Source: Planctomycetaceae bacterium (GTDB taxonomy: Bacteria; Planctomycetota; Planctomycetia; Pirellulales; Pirellulaceae). From it: a DNA stretch of 64,000 nt. Below the pieces are notes generated by a model, which worked only from the letters and a program-made list of their open reading frames with translations, was not told the DNA's origin and searched no databases. The DNA lies in assembly GCA_020638975.1 (NCBI GenBank), contig JACKHN010000019.1:60381-124380 (forward strand). Direction: 5' to 3'. Positions 28,708-36,290 of this stretch are shown piece after piece. Position 1 is the stretch's first letter, and each line of letters starts with the position of its first letter. A program made the translations under genes and the position numbers.

Positions 28708-28740
28708 GCCCCGCTGAAAGTGAGTGACTTTCAGCGGGGC
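28708..28740 (-). terminator. Hairpin, candidate intrinsic terminator
   Basis: A perfect 14-bp stem GCCCCGCTGAAAGT/ACTTTCAGCGGGGC with a 5-nt loop. On the minus strand it is followed by GTTTTC, a weak T tract, so it may end transcription of the secreted-protein gene at 28868-29794. Confidence 0.55.
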
Positions 28741-28790
28741 GGAGTTTGATGCGTGGAGTGGATCGAGGCTCTGTGTTTAGGTTGCAAGAG

Positions 28791-28842
28791 TAGGGTCCGC
28801 TGTGCGGACCAAGCATTCCTGAGGTCCGCACAGCGGACCCTA
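28791..28842. repeat. Palindromic intergenic repeat, family A copy 2
   Basis: The arms are identical to those at 20165-20215 (20 nt each, TAGGGTCCGCTGTGCGGACC), with a different 12-nt spacer. Identical arms with diverged spacer suggest selection on, or recent spread of, the arms. Confidence 0.9.
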
Positions 28843-28867
28843 GTGCTATCACAAGAGAACGATATCC

Positions 28868-29794
28868 TTAACTGCGATTCATCGTCGCCTCGAAAGTTAG
28901 TTCAAGTTTACCGGGCAATTCCATGCCATTGATCTCGCACTTCAATGAGCCGGAAATGTGCTTGATGTCCTTCCTGTCGATGACCATGCCAGCGGCGCGG
29001 TCGAACAGCAGCGTGCCGCCCGAATCGGTCACTTTGAGTTGGCTGTCGACGATCTTCAGCGGACTTGGTGACTCTCCGGCCATTGCGTACGAAACGGTGG
29101 TCGTTTTGGAGCTGATCTGATCGAGCGTCTTACCATCCTTCTCGATCGTTCCCTCGTACTTATAGACAGTCGTAAACGTCATGCTTTGATAACTGTCGAA
29201 GAAGACGGTTTCTTCGCGTTCCCACGAATCACCCTGCTTTACAGGTCCGTCGGGGAGGACTCGCATTTCCTGATTAGATTCGTTGGTGAGGTGCTCGTCA
29301 CTAAACTGCTTTGCGGTCGCGGCGCGGAGTGCCTCTGGTAGATTCTTCAATGCGTCTTCGCCACCTGTGACCGAAAGCACACTGTTGTCTTGACCATAGG
29401 TCACTGTCCAACTGGAGCCTGCAACTGCTTTCAGAACATCGATTAACGCGTCGAGTGCAGTTCCTGGCGGTGGCGCATCGGCGTTCACCGAATCGAACTT
29501 AAGTTTCATGCCGGCGACTTCGATCGTCGACTGCAGCGACTCGATCTTGTGCACCGACTCGAGCGTCCCGTCAGCCTTACGCTTGCCATTCATTTCCGAG
29601 GAGGTGACATTCTGTTCCGATGTCGAGGGAATCTCCATTCCTGCGATCGTCAGTGTTTGTTCGACTTTCACGTATTTGTTTTGAGTCGTTTTGCGGCCAT
29701 CGGGAAACTTATGTTCGAGTTTGACTTGTGCCTGCAGCAGCGAAGGCGAAAGAAGCAATGCCGTGCTGGCGAGAATGAGTGCGGTGCGTTTCAT
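28868..29794 (-). CDS. Secreted protein of unknown function, DUF6263-like
   Basis: A 308-residue protein with a classical signal peptide (MKRTALILASTALLLSPSLL, cleavage after QA). The mature part is rich in beta-strand-like segments: FPDGRKTTQNKYVKVEQTL, GDSWEREETVFFDSYQSMTF, then FDRAAGMVIDRKDIKHISG near the end. The pattern (response to a dosing factor, a GDSW motif, a final substrate-like strand block) resembles the DUF6263 family of planctomycetes, but that assignment is tentative. It is probably periplasmic or outer-membrane associated. It is monocistronic, with a hairpin downstream. No catalytic motif is visible. Confidence 0.75.
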   Translation of the reverse strand: MKRTALILASTALLLSPSLLQAQVKLEHKFPDGRKTTQNKYVKVEQTLTIAGMEIPSTSEQNVTSSEMNGKRKADGTLESVHKIESLQSTIEVAGMKLKFDSVNADAPPPGTALDALIDVLKAVAGSSWTVTYGQDNSVLSVTGGEDALKNLPEALRAATAKQFSDEHLTNESNQEMRVLPDGPVKQGDSWEREETVFFDSYQSMTFTTVYKYEGTIEKDGKTLDQISSKTTTVSYAMAGESPSPLKIVDSQLKVTDSGGTLLFDRAAGMVIDRKDIKHISGSLKCEINGMELPGKLELTFEATMNRS

Positions 29795-30068
29795 GATGAG
29801 TTCCTTCAGATGTGAGTCGAGTGTCTACTTTCACGTGTTCGCTGGCCCTGCCCGAAACTTGGCAGCCGCTTTAGGGAAAAGGTGAATTGCTGGGTGATTG
29901 TACACTGTTCTCACGTCCCCTACGAACCGGCGAACAGAATGCTGCGGTATCGTAGCGTTGGCGAGCACGCTGATCGTTTGCCGCGAAGCCATTTGTGACG
30001 TACGGTTCTGTAGTCACATTTCTAAGGCGTTCTGCGGGGCAGGCAGGGCCGATTCAGGAGTCGATTCC

Positions 30069-30293
30069 GTGCAAAATCCACTGTCCACGCTCACTACCGG
30101 TCAACGCATTCGTAAGGCGTTATGCGTTCAAGTCGGCGAAGACGCCGGCAATGAATTGGTGGATCTCATCGACGCTCTGATTGATCGTGTCGAACATCTT
30201 GAGCGTGGCAAGGTGGACGTGATGCCCATCGTGCCAACGGGCAAGACGATTGTCAAACAACGGTCGAAGTCTCTGAATAATTCGAACGTCTAA
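30069..30293 (+). CDS. Small hypothetical protein
   Basis: A 74-residue frame from GTG 30069, supported by AGGAG 8 nt upstream. The longer in-frame extension to 29898 reads through low-quality, cysteine-rich sequence and is not preferred. The product (TTGQRIRKALCVQVGEDAGN, then ELVDLIDALIDRVEHLERGK) is predicted helical, acidic in the middle and basic at the end, without recognised family. It is divergent from the secreted-protein gene. It may be a real small gene; coding support is the ribosome site and plausible composition only. Confidence 0.5.
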   Translation: MQNPLSTLTTGQRIRKALCVQVGEDAGNELVDLIDALIDRVEHLERGKVDVMPIVPTGKTIVKQRSKSLNNSNV

Positions 30294-30345
30294 GTGATCA
30301 GCAGAGATGATCGTAGCGAGACTCGTCAAGAGTTTCGCTAGGCCC

Positions 30346-30639
30346 TCAAATGCCCATCTGAGCCAGTGCGTCGATCGTGCGTTTGACGAGACCGTAAAGT
30401 GTCGGATGAGACGACTCGAATGCTTCTGCCGATTCACTCAACCGCTCGGTGAGCGACTGGTGTTCAATCTCTGCCGGTTGCTTGGCCAGCGTGGCTTGCA
30501 ACTCGCTGACCGCTTCTTCGAGCAGTGCGCGAGTGGGCTCGTCCAACTCGGCGAGTGAGGCTAGTTCTGCCTCCAACTCAGTAACCGTCGCTCGTAGCTT
30601 CTCGATTCGTTCAGGCATCCTATTCCTCGTCGATGTCAT
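30346..30639 (-). CDS. DUF4404 family protein
   Basis: A 97-residue helical protein: ERIEKLRATVTELEAELASL forms a coiled-coil start and the C terminus FESSHPTLYGLVKRTIDALA followed by QMGI matches the hallmark end of DUF4404 proteins. ATG 30639 overlaps the stop of the upstream pseudo-protease gene by 4 nt (ATGA), indicating translational coupling; a second ATG at 30618 is possible. It is cytoplasmic by appearance. Function unknown; the coupling suggests a role linked to the PDZ protein. Confidence 0.8.
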   Translation of the reverse strand: MTSTRNRMPERIEKLRATVTELEAELASLAELDEPTRALLEEAVSELQATLAKQPAEIEHQSLTERLSESAEAFESSHPTLYGLVKRTIDALAQMGI

Positions 30640-31709
30640 TCACCGGTGGAGACGGTTTCCAAAGCCAAGCGGTCCGTCGGAACCGGAAACTTGCCGGCCA
30701 ACATGTCAGCCAAAATCGGTTTGATCGCGCTCGACGGGAGTGCGTAACTTGATACACGGCTGACACGAGCAATGTTAATTCCGACGGCGTTTCCGTCGAG
30801 ATCGACCAACGGTCCGCCGCAATCTTTCGGTCGCAGTACTGTATCGTGTTCTAGTACGAACGGAAAGCCGGTGCGTCGACCGCTGAGCGGCCCGCCTAGA
30901 CTTTCCATTAACTCGACTTGCTCTAAGTTGCCGATACGAGTTGCGTCGCCCAGCACCGCTGGAAGCGAGAGCGATCGACCGCGGCGTTTGATCACCAGCG
31001 AGATGCGTTCACCAGGAAGCAGGCTGCCGATTGTGGCGCTGACGGTTTGCGGTTTGTCCATTGCTTTGCCGTTCACGCTTGCAATGACATCTCCGATTTG
31101 TAATCCCGCAGTCGCTGCGGCGCTCCCATCGATCACTCGGTTTACGCGCGGAAGGTCGCCGAATTGTTCGAGTCCCACGCCGAGCATCGCTTGCGGTTTG
31201 GGCAACGGACGCGCGGGCGAACTGACAATTCCGATGGCCGTCGGCTCGTCGGTCAGGCTCGTTGTCGCCAGCCAACTGCCGGCATGGAGCTTGTTGGAAT
31301 CGCCCCATTGGACAGCGGGAAGTCCCGTGGCGTTGATTTTCAGTAAGGCAAGATCGTACTCCGGATGCAGCGCAACCAGCTTGGTCGATACTTCTTGTCC
31401 GCCGCTCAACTGGCAAGTGACCGTTTCGGGCAACTCGCTGGCTTTCGTGACGACATAGCCGTCTGCATGGATAATCGTGCCCAATGCGACTTGAGCCCCA
31501 TCGGCATAAAGGCTGACGGTGCATGCTTTGGCGTGATCGACGGCATCGCGGAAGGCGGCGGTGATCGTTCGGTGGCTGCGTTCGTTTTCACCGGGCAACA
31601 ACCGAATGCGAGCCAACCAATTACTCGAGGTCGGTTCTGCCGCCTGCAAATTACTGGAGAGCAAGCAGCATACGGCGATGGCATACAAAGAAGTTTTTCG
31701 TTGTAGCAT
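30636..31709 (-). CDS. Secreted PDZ protein with degenerate trypsin-like fold (probable pseudo-protease)
   Basis: A 357-residue protein with a signal peptide (LYAIAVCCLLSSNLQA). It aligns by eye to HtrA-type proteases: GYVVTKASEL (84-93) occupies the place of GYxxTNxHV but has Ser91 where His is expected; YDLALLKI keeps Asp119; KDCGGPLVD has Cys297 in place of the nucleophile Ser. A PDZ domain (about 175-250, GSAAATAGLQIGDVIASVNG) lies between the Asp and the GGPL motif rather than at the C terminus. Classical serine protease activity is therefore unlikely; a binding or chaperone role in the periplasm is inferred. It overlaps the DUF4404 gene and lies 26 nt after the intact protease gene, probably one operon. 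Confidence 0.85.
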   Translation of the reverse strand: MLQRKTSLYAIAVCCLLSSNLQAAEPTSSNWLARIRLLPGENERSHRTITAAFRDAVDHAKACTVSLYADGAQVALGTIIHADGYVVTKASELPETVTCQLSGGQEVSTKLVALHPEYDLALLKINATGLPAVQWGDSNKLHAGSWLATTSLTDEPTAIGIVSSPARPLPKPQAMLGVGLEQFGDLPRVNRVIDGSAAATAGLQIGDVIASVNGKAMDKPQTVSATIGSLLPGERISLVIKRRGRSLSLPAVLGDATRIGNLEQVELMESLGGPLSGRRTGFPFVLEHDTVLRPKDCGGPLVDLDGNAVGINIARVSRVSSYALPSSAIKPILADMLAGKFPVPTDRLALETVSTGE

Positions 31710-31735
31710 CGTTGAAGTTCCTCGCTGAATGACGG

Positions 31736-32929
31736 CTAGTTGTTTCGTAGTCCAATGACCAATTGGATTTCGAGCGTCCGGTCGTCTCGTCGAATTACGA
31801 GCGTTACACGATTCCCGGGCTCTTCATCACTGACAAAGCTTTGCAGTGTCGGAAAGTCCGTCACTCGTCTTCCCGCGAATCGCAATACCAAGTCGCCCGG
31901 CTTGAGCCCTGCATCAGCCGCGGGCGTGCCGGGAAAGACGCGATGAATTGTGGCGTCGTTCGAATCGGGTGCGCCTTGCACACCGAGGAACGGTTCGCGT
32001 CCTGGTGTGTGGCCCCACGAATCGCTACGGGCCAAACGATCCCACTGATCGCGAAACGTGTTGACTGGGACGTGTAAATTGATGGTCAGTGAATTTCCGA
32101 TGCGGCTGTTTACTCCGATCACACTACCATCCATGCCAAACAACGGTCCGCCCGAATCGCCGCCGATCAATGTGCAGTCGGTGGTGATCGTCGAGTTGTC
32201 GTTCAACGACAGCACGCGACCGAGTCGCATGACGGGAGGACGATTCGGTTGAAAGCCGCCCGGGTGGCCTGCGGCCAAGCACCATTGGCCAGTCGCGACG
32301 TCTTTCGATTCTCCCATTTGCGCGTATGGCCACACGCGACCGGCGTCTGTCTGGTTGATCTTAATGAGTCCTGCGTCGAGCGTGCGATAGACGCCCAGCG
32401 TTGTGCCTGATACTCGCGTGCCATCGTGCAGGACAAGCCACGCAGTTCGGCCCGGCTCACCTGAAACGTGAGCGGCGGTCAGCACATAGCCCTCGGGATT
32501 GATAATCACACCGCTGCCTTGAGCGGGCCCGACTTGCACGGCGACGGTGGTTGGCAATACTTGTTCGATCAAGCTTTGGAAGTGTGTCTCCATTGCCTTG
32601 AGATCTGCAAGACTCTGCGGTGGCTCGCCTTGTAACAATGCGGCGAGCTGCGTAGCCTCTTGGCGAGGCGGTTCGATTCGCAATTCGGGAACGCGCGATT
32701 CTTCCGCAGGTGATACGGAAACAGTCGCTAAGACGAGATAGGCGACGCATAACGCGACTCGCACTACACCGCGCCCCGATGGCGTTAGCACTTCTCGTAC
32801 GACGGCCCTCCGAGGCCGTCGTGAAGCATTCGACGGCCTCGGAGGGCCGTCGTACATATTTTGCAAGAGTGCCATTGCCAACCGCGAGCGGTATAACAGC
32901 GATCGTGAAGAATGACTTCTCATGAACAT
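31736..32929 (-). CDS. Trypsin-like serine protease with PDZ domain (HtrA-like)
   Basis: A 397-residue protein when started at ATG 32929, which follows GGGGAG at 12 nt; the frame is open to 33073, across the start of the neighbouring SDR gene, so a longer form is unlikely. A hydrophobic segment (VALCVAYLVLATVSV, about 58-72) acts as signal or anchor. The catalytic triad is intact: His144 in TAAHV, Asp175 in DAGLIKI, Ser249 in GGDSGGPL. A C-terminal PDZ follows (about 310-390, PAADAGLKPGDLVLRFAGR). It should degrade or check proteins in the periplasm. Residues about 24-45 are encoded by a palindromic intergenic-type repeat, so a start beyond the repeat (for example GTG within VREVLTPSG) is an alternative. 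Confidence 0.85.
   Translation of the reverse strand: MFMRSHSSRSLLYRSRLAMALLQNMYDGPPRPSNASRRPRRAVVREVLTPSGRGVVRVALCVAYLVLATVSVSPAEESRVPELRIEPPRQEATQLAALLQGEPPQSLADLKAMETHFQSLIEQVLPTTVAVQVGPAQGSGVIINPEGYVLTAAHVSGEPGRTAWLVLHDGTRVSGTTLGVYRTLDAGLIKINQTDAGRVWPYAQMGESKDVATGQWCLAAGHPGGFQPNRPPVMRLGRVLSLNDNSTITTDCTLIGGDSGGPLFGMDGSVIGVNSRIGNSLTINLHVPVNTFRDQWDRLARSDSWGHTPGREPFLGVQGAPDSNDATIHRVFPGTPAADAGLKPGDLVLRFAGRRVTDFPTLQSFVSDEEPGNRVTLVIRRDDRTLEIQLVIGLRNN
32797..32855. repeat. Perfect 25-bp inverted repeat inside the protease N-terminal coding region
   Basis: Arms at 32797-32821 and 32831-32855 (core GACGGCCCTCCGAGGCCGTC) are perfect reverse complements around a 9-nt spacer. It resembles an intergenic palindrome of the kind found elsewhere in the window, yet lies in the open frame of the protease. 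It could affect translation or mark the true upstream limit of the gene. Confidence 0.85.
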
Positions 32930-33074
32930 GTTTCTTAGTCTCTCCCCAAAGACTACAGTGCCGGGATTGTGGCGGATTTGCAAGGGGCACTTGAATGATA
33001 CCGTATAGGTAAAGACATTTCCCACATTTTGTGTATCGATTCCCCGAAAATACCAATCATACTGGTTGTGCAAA

Positions 33075-33938
33075 ATGAAGAAGCTTATTCTCGGCTGCGG
33101 GTACCTGGGTCGCCGCGTCGCTCAGGCATGGCTTGATGGCGGCGACGAAGTCCTTGCGCTGACACGATCTGCGGAGCGAGCGGCGAGCCTGCAAGCTGCC
33201 GGGATTCGGCCAATCGTCGGGGATGTGACGAGTTCGCTGGACCTGCGCGATTGTGACGACCTCGATACCATCCTATTTGCCGTCGGTTTCGATCGGACAG
33301 CTGGGAAGGCGATTCGCGACGTCTATGTCGATGGGCTCCGCCGCGCGATCGATCAGTTGCCGATGCTGCCTCGGCGCTTCATCTATATTAGCTCGACAGG
33401 TGTATTCGCCCAGAACGACGGGAAATGGGTGAACGAGCAGTCTCTGTGCGAGCCAACTCGCGAAGGCGGCAAGGCTTGTCTGGCGGCAGAGGACTTATTG
33501 CGGCAGCACGCGATGGGGTCGCACGCGATCATTTTACGACTCGCCGGAATCTATGGGCCGGATCGTTTGCCAAAGTTACGGGATGTCATTGCCGGGAAAC
33601 CGATCACCGCCTCCGCACATGGTTACCTGAATCTCATTCACATCGACGATGCAGTTCGCGTCGTCTTGGCTGCGGGGGCACAGCTGTCGCCGCCGGAATT
33701 GTTGCTTGTCTCGGATGGAGCGCCGGTGTTGCGAGGAGACTTCTATCGTGAACTAGCGCGAGCGAGCAACTCGCCGCCACCACGCTTCGAAGAACCGCTC
33801 ACCGATTCATCGACGGCATTCCGAGCTTCGACCGATAAGCGAATTGATAGCTCGCGTCTGCGCGAACGGCTTCGTTTCGAGTATCGCTATCCGAGCTATG
33901 TCGAAGGGGTGGCAAGCATTCTTGCCAGGAACGATTGA
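33075..33938 (+). CDS. SDR-family NAD(P)-binding protein, YeeZ/epimerase-like
   Basis: A 287-residue protein from ATG 33075 (a TTG nine bases upstream is less likely). The N-terminal nucleotide-binding motif is GCGYLGRRVAQAW instead of the usual GxxGxxG, as in YeeZ-like atypical SDRs. FIYISSTGVFAQNDG resembles the Ser of the SDR active site, and the usual YxxxK pattern is not visible at that place (the downstream segment reads GGKACLAAEDLL), suggesting altered or lost catalysis. LNLIHIDDAVRVV is the conserved C-terminal family motif. Cytoplasmic. Substrate unknown. It is divergent from the protease gene. Confidence 0.85.
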   Translation: MKKLILGCGYLGRRVAQAWLDGGDEVLALTRSAERAASLQAAGIRPIVGDVTSSLDLRDCDDLDTILFAVGFDRTAGKAIRDVYVDGLRRAIDQLPMLPRRFIYISSTGVFAQNDGKWVNEQSLCEPTREGGKACLAAEDLLRQHAMGSHAIILRLAGIYGPDRLPKLRDVIAGKPITASAHGYLNLIHIDDAVRVVLAAGAQLSPPELLLVSDGAPVLRGDFYRELARASNSPPPRFEEPLTDSSTAFRASTDKRIDSSRLRERLRFEYRYPSYVEGVASILARND

Positions 33939-33961
33939 CCATTCCGTAGGCTGCCATTTCA

Positions 33962-34130
33962 AATGGAACCGCAGAATGTCGAACAAGGAATGTCCAAAGT
34001 CGAAGCGTAGGCACGTCCTTCTGCCTTGGGAGTTCCTTGTTCGATATTTGGATATTCAGCCATCGGTCCGTGATGCGGCGGAGGTGGTGAGGGACGTGCC
34101 GGAACTGCACAAGGCCTTAGTACCGCCTAC
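33962..34130. repeat. Composite interspersed repeat, family B copy 1
   Basis: About 168 bp. The first half is an imperfect inverted repeat: AATGTCGAACAAGGAATGTC near 33975 pairs with TTCCTTGTTCGATATT near 34032-34050. The second half ends in a family C element (34097-34130, TGCCGGAACTGC...CCGCCTAC). The second copy at 38227-38394 has the same order and the same 122-nt offset between the two parts. Confidence 0.85.
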
Positions 34131-34156
34131 GCTGCTCTGAATTCTCACGAATTCAG

Positions 34157-35098
34157 CTACGGAACTTGCCCGGCGGCGGTAAGGCCACGAACGACGCAAT
34201 CCGTTGCCGCAACCGCATCGACTTCGGTAGCGACCTCCATGTTTGGACGCCACAGCATCTTGGCACGGCGATCGAAGACAGTTGCGCCTTTGGTCAAATC
34301 GCCTCGCAACTCGACATCCCCCGCCATCTCGACGGTGTGGAATAATTCCGGCTGGATGATGGACAGCAATGCGATGGCTGCGGGCAAGCGAAACCCTTCT
34401 TGGCCGAGGACTTGATGATGAGCCCGAAAAGCGAACGGCATGATCTTGCGAAGAAAGCTGCCGGCACGAGTTGTTTCGGGGGGCAACTCCTCTAGCAAAT
34501 CAAACGTCAACGCAACTTCACGAGTCACGTCCAATGGTATCAGCGTCTTTGTCATAGCCGACCGAAAAACGCTTCGTGCGCTAACCGGATCGTAGTACAT
34601 ATTGAACTCAGCGGCCGGCGTGATATTTCCACCCACGCCCACGCTTCCTCCGGCGATGACCACTTGGCTGATCATCGTACAAAGATCGGGGTCGCGCTTC
34701 AAAGCTCGGGCAAGGTTAGTTAGCGGGCCCAGGCATAGGATCGTCACTTCGTCCTCGGCGGCGCGAACCTCGTCGCAGATAATCTTCTCGGAGGGATGCT
34801 GGTGGGCCAGTTCTGAGGTCCGAAAACCAACGTTTCCCAGACCGTCTGCACCATGTAGTTCAGTTCCATCGGTGGCTGGGGCATCTTCGATTTCGCAAGC
34901 CACCCCGACGCGTGGGAGTCGTGGCGGATCGAGTTGCTCGATAATCGTTTGTACGTTGCGACTGGCCTGATGAGCGGAAACATTTCCTTCCACAGCTGTC
35001 ACGGCGACCACTTCAAGTCGCGGATCGAACAGCGCCATGCACAAGACGATCGCGTCGTCGATTCCTGGGTCGCAGTCGATAATCACCTTCCTTGCCAT
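34157..35098 (-). CDS. Nucleoside hydrolase (IUNH family)
   Basis: A 313-residue protein hydrolysing the N-glycosidic bond of nucleosides to free base and ribose. The family fingerprint DCDPGIDDAI (residues 8-17) supplies the calcium- and ribose-binding aspartates; ILCLGPLTNLARAL and the GGSVGVGGNITPAAEFNMYY segment, with its Asn-Met-Tyr motif, match the substrate pocket. A C-terminal acidic residue region, AGDVELRGDLTKGATVFDRR, fits the final active-site Asp position. It is cytoplasmic and acts in purine or pyrimidine salvage. It is monocistronic and divergent from trpD. Base specificity is unclear. Confidence 0.93.
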   Translation of the reverse strand: MARKVIIDCDPGIDDAIVLCMALFDPRLEVVAVTAVEGNVSAHQASRNVQTIIEQLDPPRLPRVGVACEIEDAPATDGTELHGADGLGNVGFRTSELAHQHPSEKIICDEVRAAEDEVTILCLGPLTNLARALKRDPDLCTMISQVVIAGGSVGVGGNITPAAEFNMYYDPVSARSVFRSAMTKTLIPLDVTREVALTFDLLEELPPETTRAGSFLRKIMPFAFRAHHQVLGQEGFRLPAAIALLSIIQPELFHTVEMAGDVELRGDLTKGATVFDRRAKMLWRPNMEVATEVDAVAATDCVVRGLTAAGQVP

Positions 35099-35270
35099 AG
35101 CGAGCGATTGTAAGATTCAACTTCAGAATCGACAAGGTACAAGTTAAATTGCCCACAAAGTGCTTGGTTTTATCGTTTAGCCCAATCACATCGTGACGGT
35201 TTCCGCTGGCTCGCCGTCGCGATGCGACTGGGTTAAACGACTCACTAGCCCCTGCAAGGTCCACGTTGTA

Positions 35271-36290
35271 ATGACGATCAATATCCAGTCGCTGACGGGA
35301 CGGGTTTCCGGGGGGGAAGATCTCGCGATGGACGAGATGGCCAAGGCAATCGGTTCGATGATGGATGGCAGTTGGAGCGATGAAGAGATTGCTCTGTTTC
35401 TGAACGCATTGCGATTGAAGGGTGAAACGGTCATGGAAATTGCGGGCGCGGCACGGGCCATGCGTCAGCACATGACGCCGATCCGCACGACACGAACCGA
35501 GTTTATTGACACTTGCGGGACTGGTGGAGGCGGTTCGGGGACATTCAACATCAGCACGGCTGCCGCAATCGTGACGGCAGCTGCTGGAGTTCCGGTCGCC
35601 AAGCACGGTAATCGAAAGATTACGAGTAAGACTGGTTCGGCGGATGTATTGGCCGAGCTAGGTGTCAACATCGATGCTTCGGTATCGACCGTCGAGCGAT
35701 GCCTCGACGAAGTCGGCCTCTGCTTCTGTTTCGCTCCTCAACTGCATGCCTCGATGCGGCACGTGTCCGCAGCCAGGAAGAGCCTCGGCGTTCCGACGAT
35801 CTTCAACATGCTCGGGCCGCTCTGCAATCCGGCCTCCGCACCGTTTCAGTTGCTGGGAGTAGGCAAACCGCATCTTCGTAAACTGCTCGCGCAAGCCTTG
35901 TCGTTGCTTGGTACAAAGCGAGCGGTCGTTGTATGTGGAGAGGATGGACTCGGCGAGGTCACTCTCAGCGGCGTGACGAATGCTACCGAAGTCGTAGGAC
36001 ACGCGCTCATGGAGTTGACGTGGAAGCCTGCGGACTTTGGGCTCGAGGAATCCGACAAAGAGTCGATGTTGGTCGAAGATCCGCAGGGCAGTGCGGCGAT
36101 GATCCGAGATGTGTTGGCGGGCAAGCCCGGTGCTTCTCGCGATATCGCGGTGATGAATGCGGCTGCGGCGTTGTGGACCGCGGGTGTGGACGAGTCTTTA
36201 TCGGCCTGTGCTTCAAAGACCGCTGAGGCAATCGATAGCGGCGCGGCCGCTGACTTGTTGGCAAAGTTGGCCGAAACGAGCCACGCGTGA
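35271..36290 (+). CDS. trpD: Anthranilate phosphoribosyltransferase
   Basis: A 339-residue enzyme of tryptophan synthesis, joining anthranilate to PRPP. ATG 35271 with AAGG 11 nt upstream is preferred to the upstream GTG 35193, as it gives the standard N terminus. Motifs: DTCGTGGGGSGTFNIST (about 80-96) binds PRPP, AKHGNRKITSKTGSADVLAE carries the KHGNR signature, and LGPLCNPA and GEDGLGE follow. Length is typical. It shares one base with the MFS transporter start (TGATG), so both are one transcript. No other trp genes are nearby, so the pathway is dispersed in this genome. Confidence 0.96.
   Translation: MTINIQSLTGRVSGGEDLAMDEMAKAIGSMMDGSWSDEEIALFLNALRLKGETVMEIAGAARAMRQHMTPIRTTRTEFIDTCGTGGGGSGTFNISTAAAIVTAAAGVPVAKHGNRKITSKTGSADVLAELGVNIDASVSTVERCLDEVGLCFCFAPQLHASMRHVSAARKSLGVPTIFNMLGPLCNPASAPFQLLGVGKPHLRKLLAQALSLLGTKRAVVVCGEDGLGEVTLSGVTNATEVVGHALMELTWKPADFGLEESDKESMLVEDPQGSAAMIRDVLAGKPGASRDIAVMNAAAALWTAGVDESLSACASKTAEAIDSGAAADLLAKLAETSHA

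Larger units (their letters stand above)
28532..28867. other. Intergenic region carrying a terminator-like hairpin and a family A repeat
   Basis: No gene is visible. Between two minus-strand genes it carries, in order of transcription, the family A palindrome (28791-28842), the 14-bp hairpin (28708-28740), then about 180 bases that must hold the kinase promoter. No confident promoter hexamers are assigned. Confidence 0.6.
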
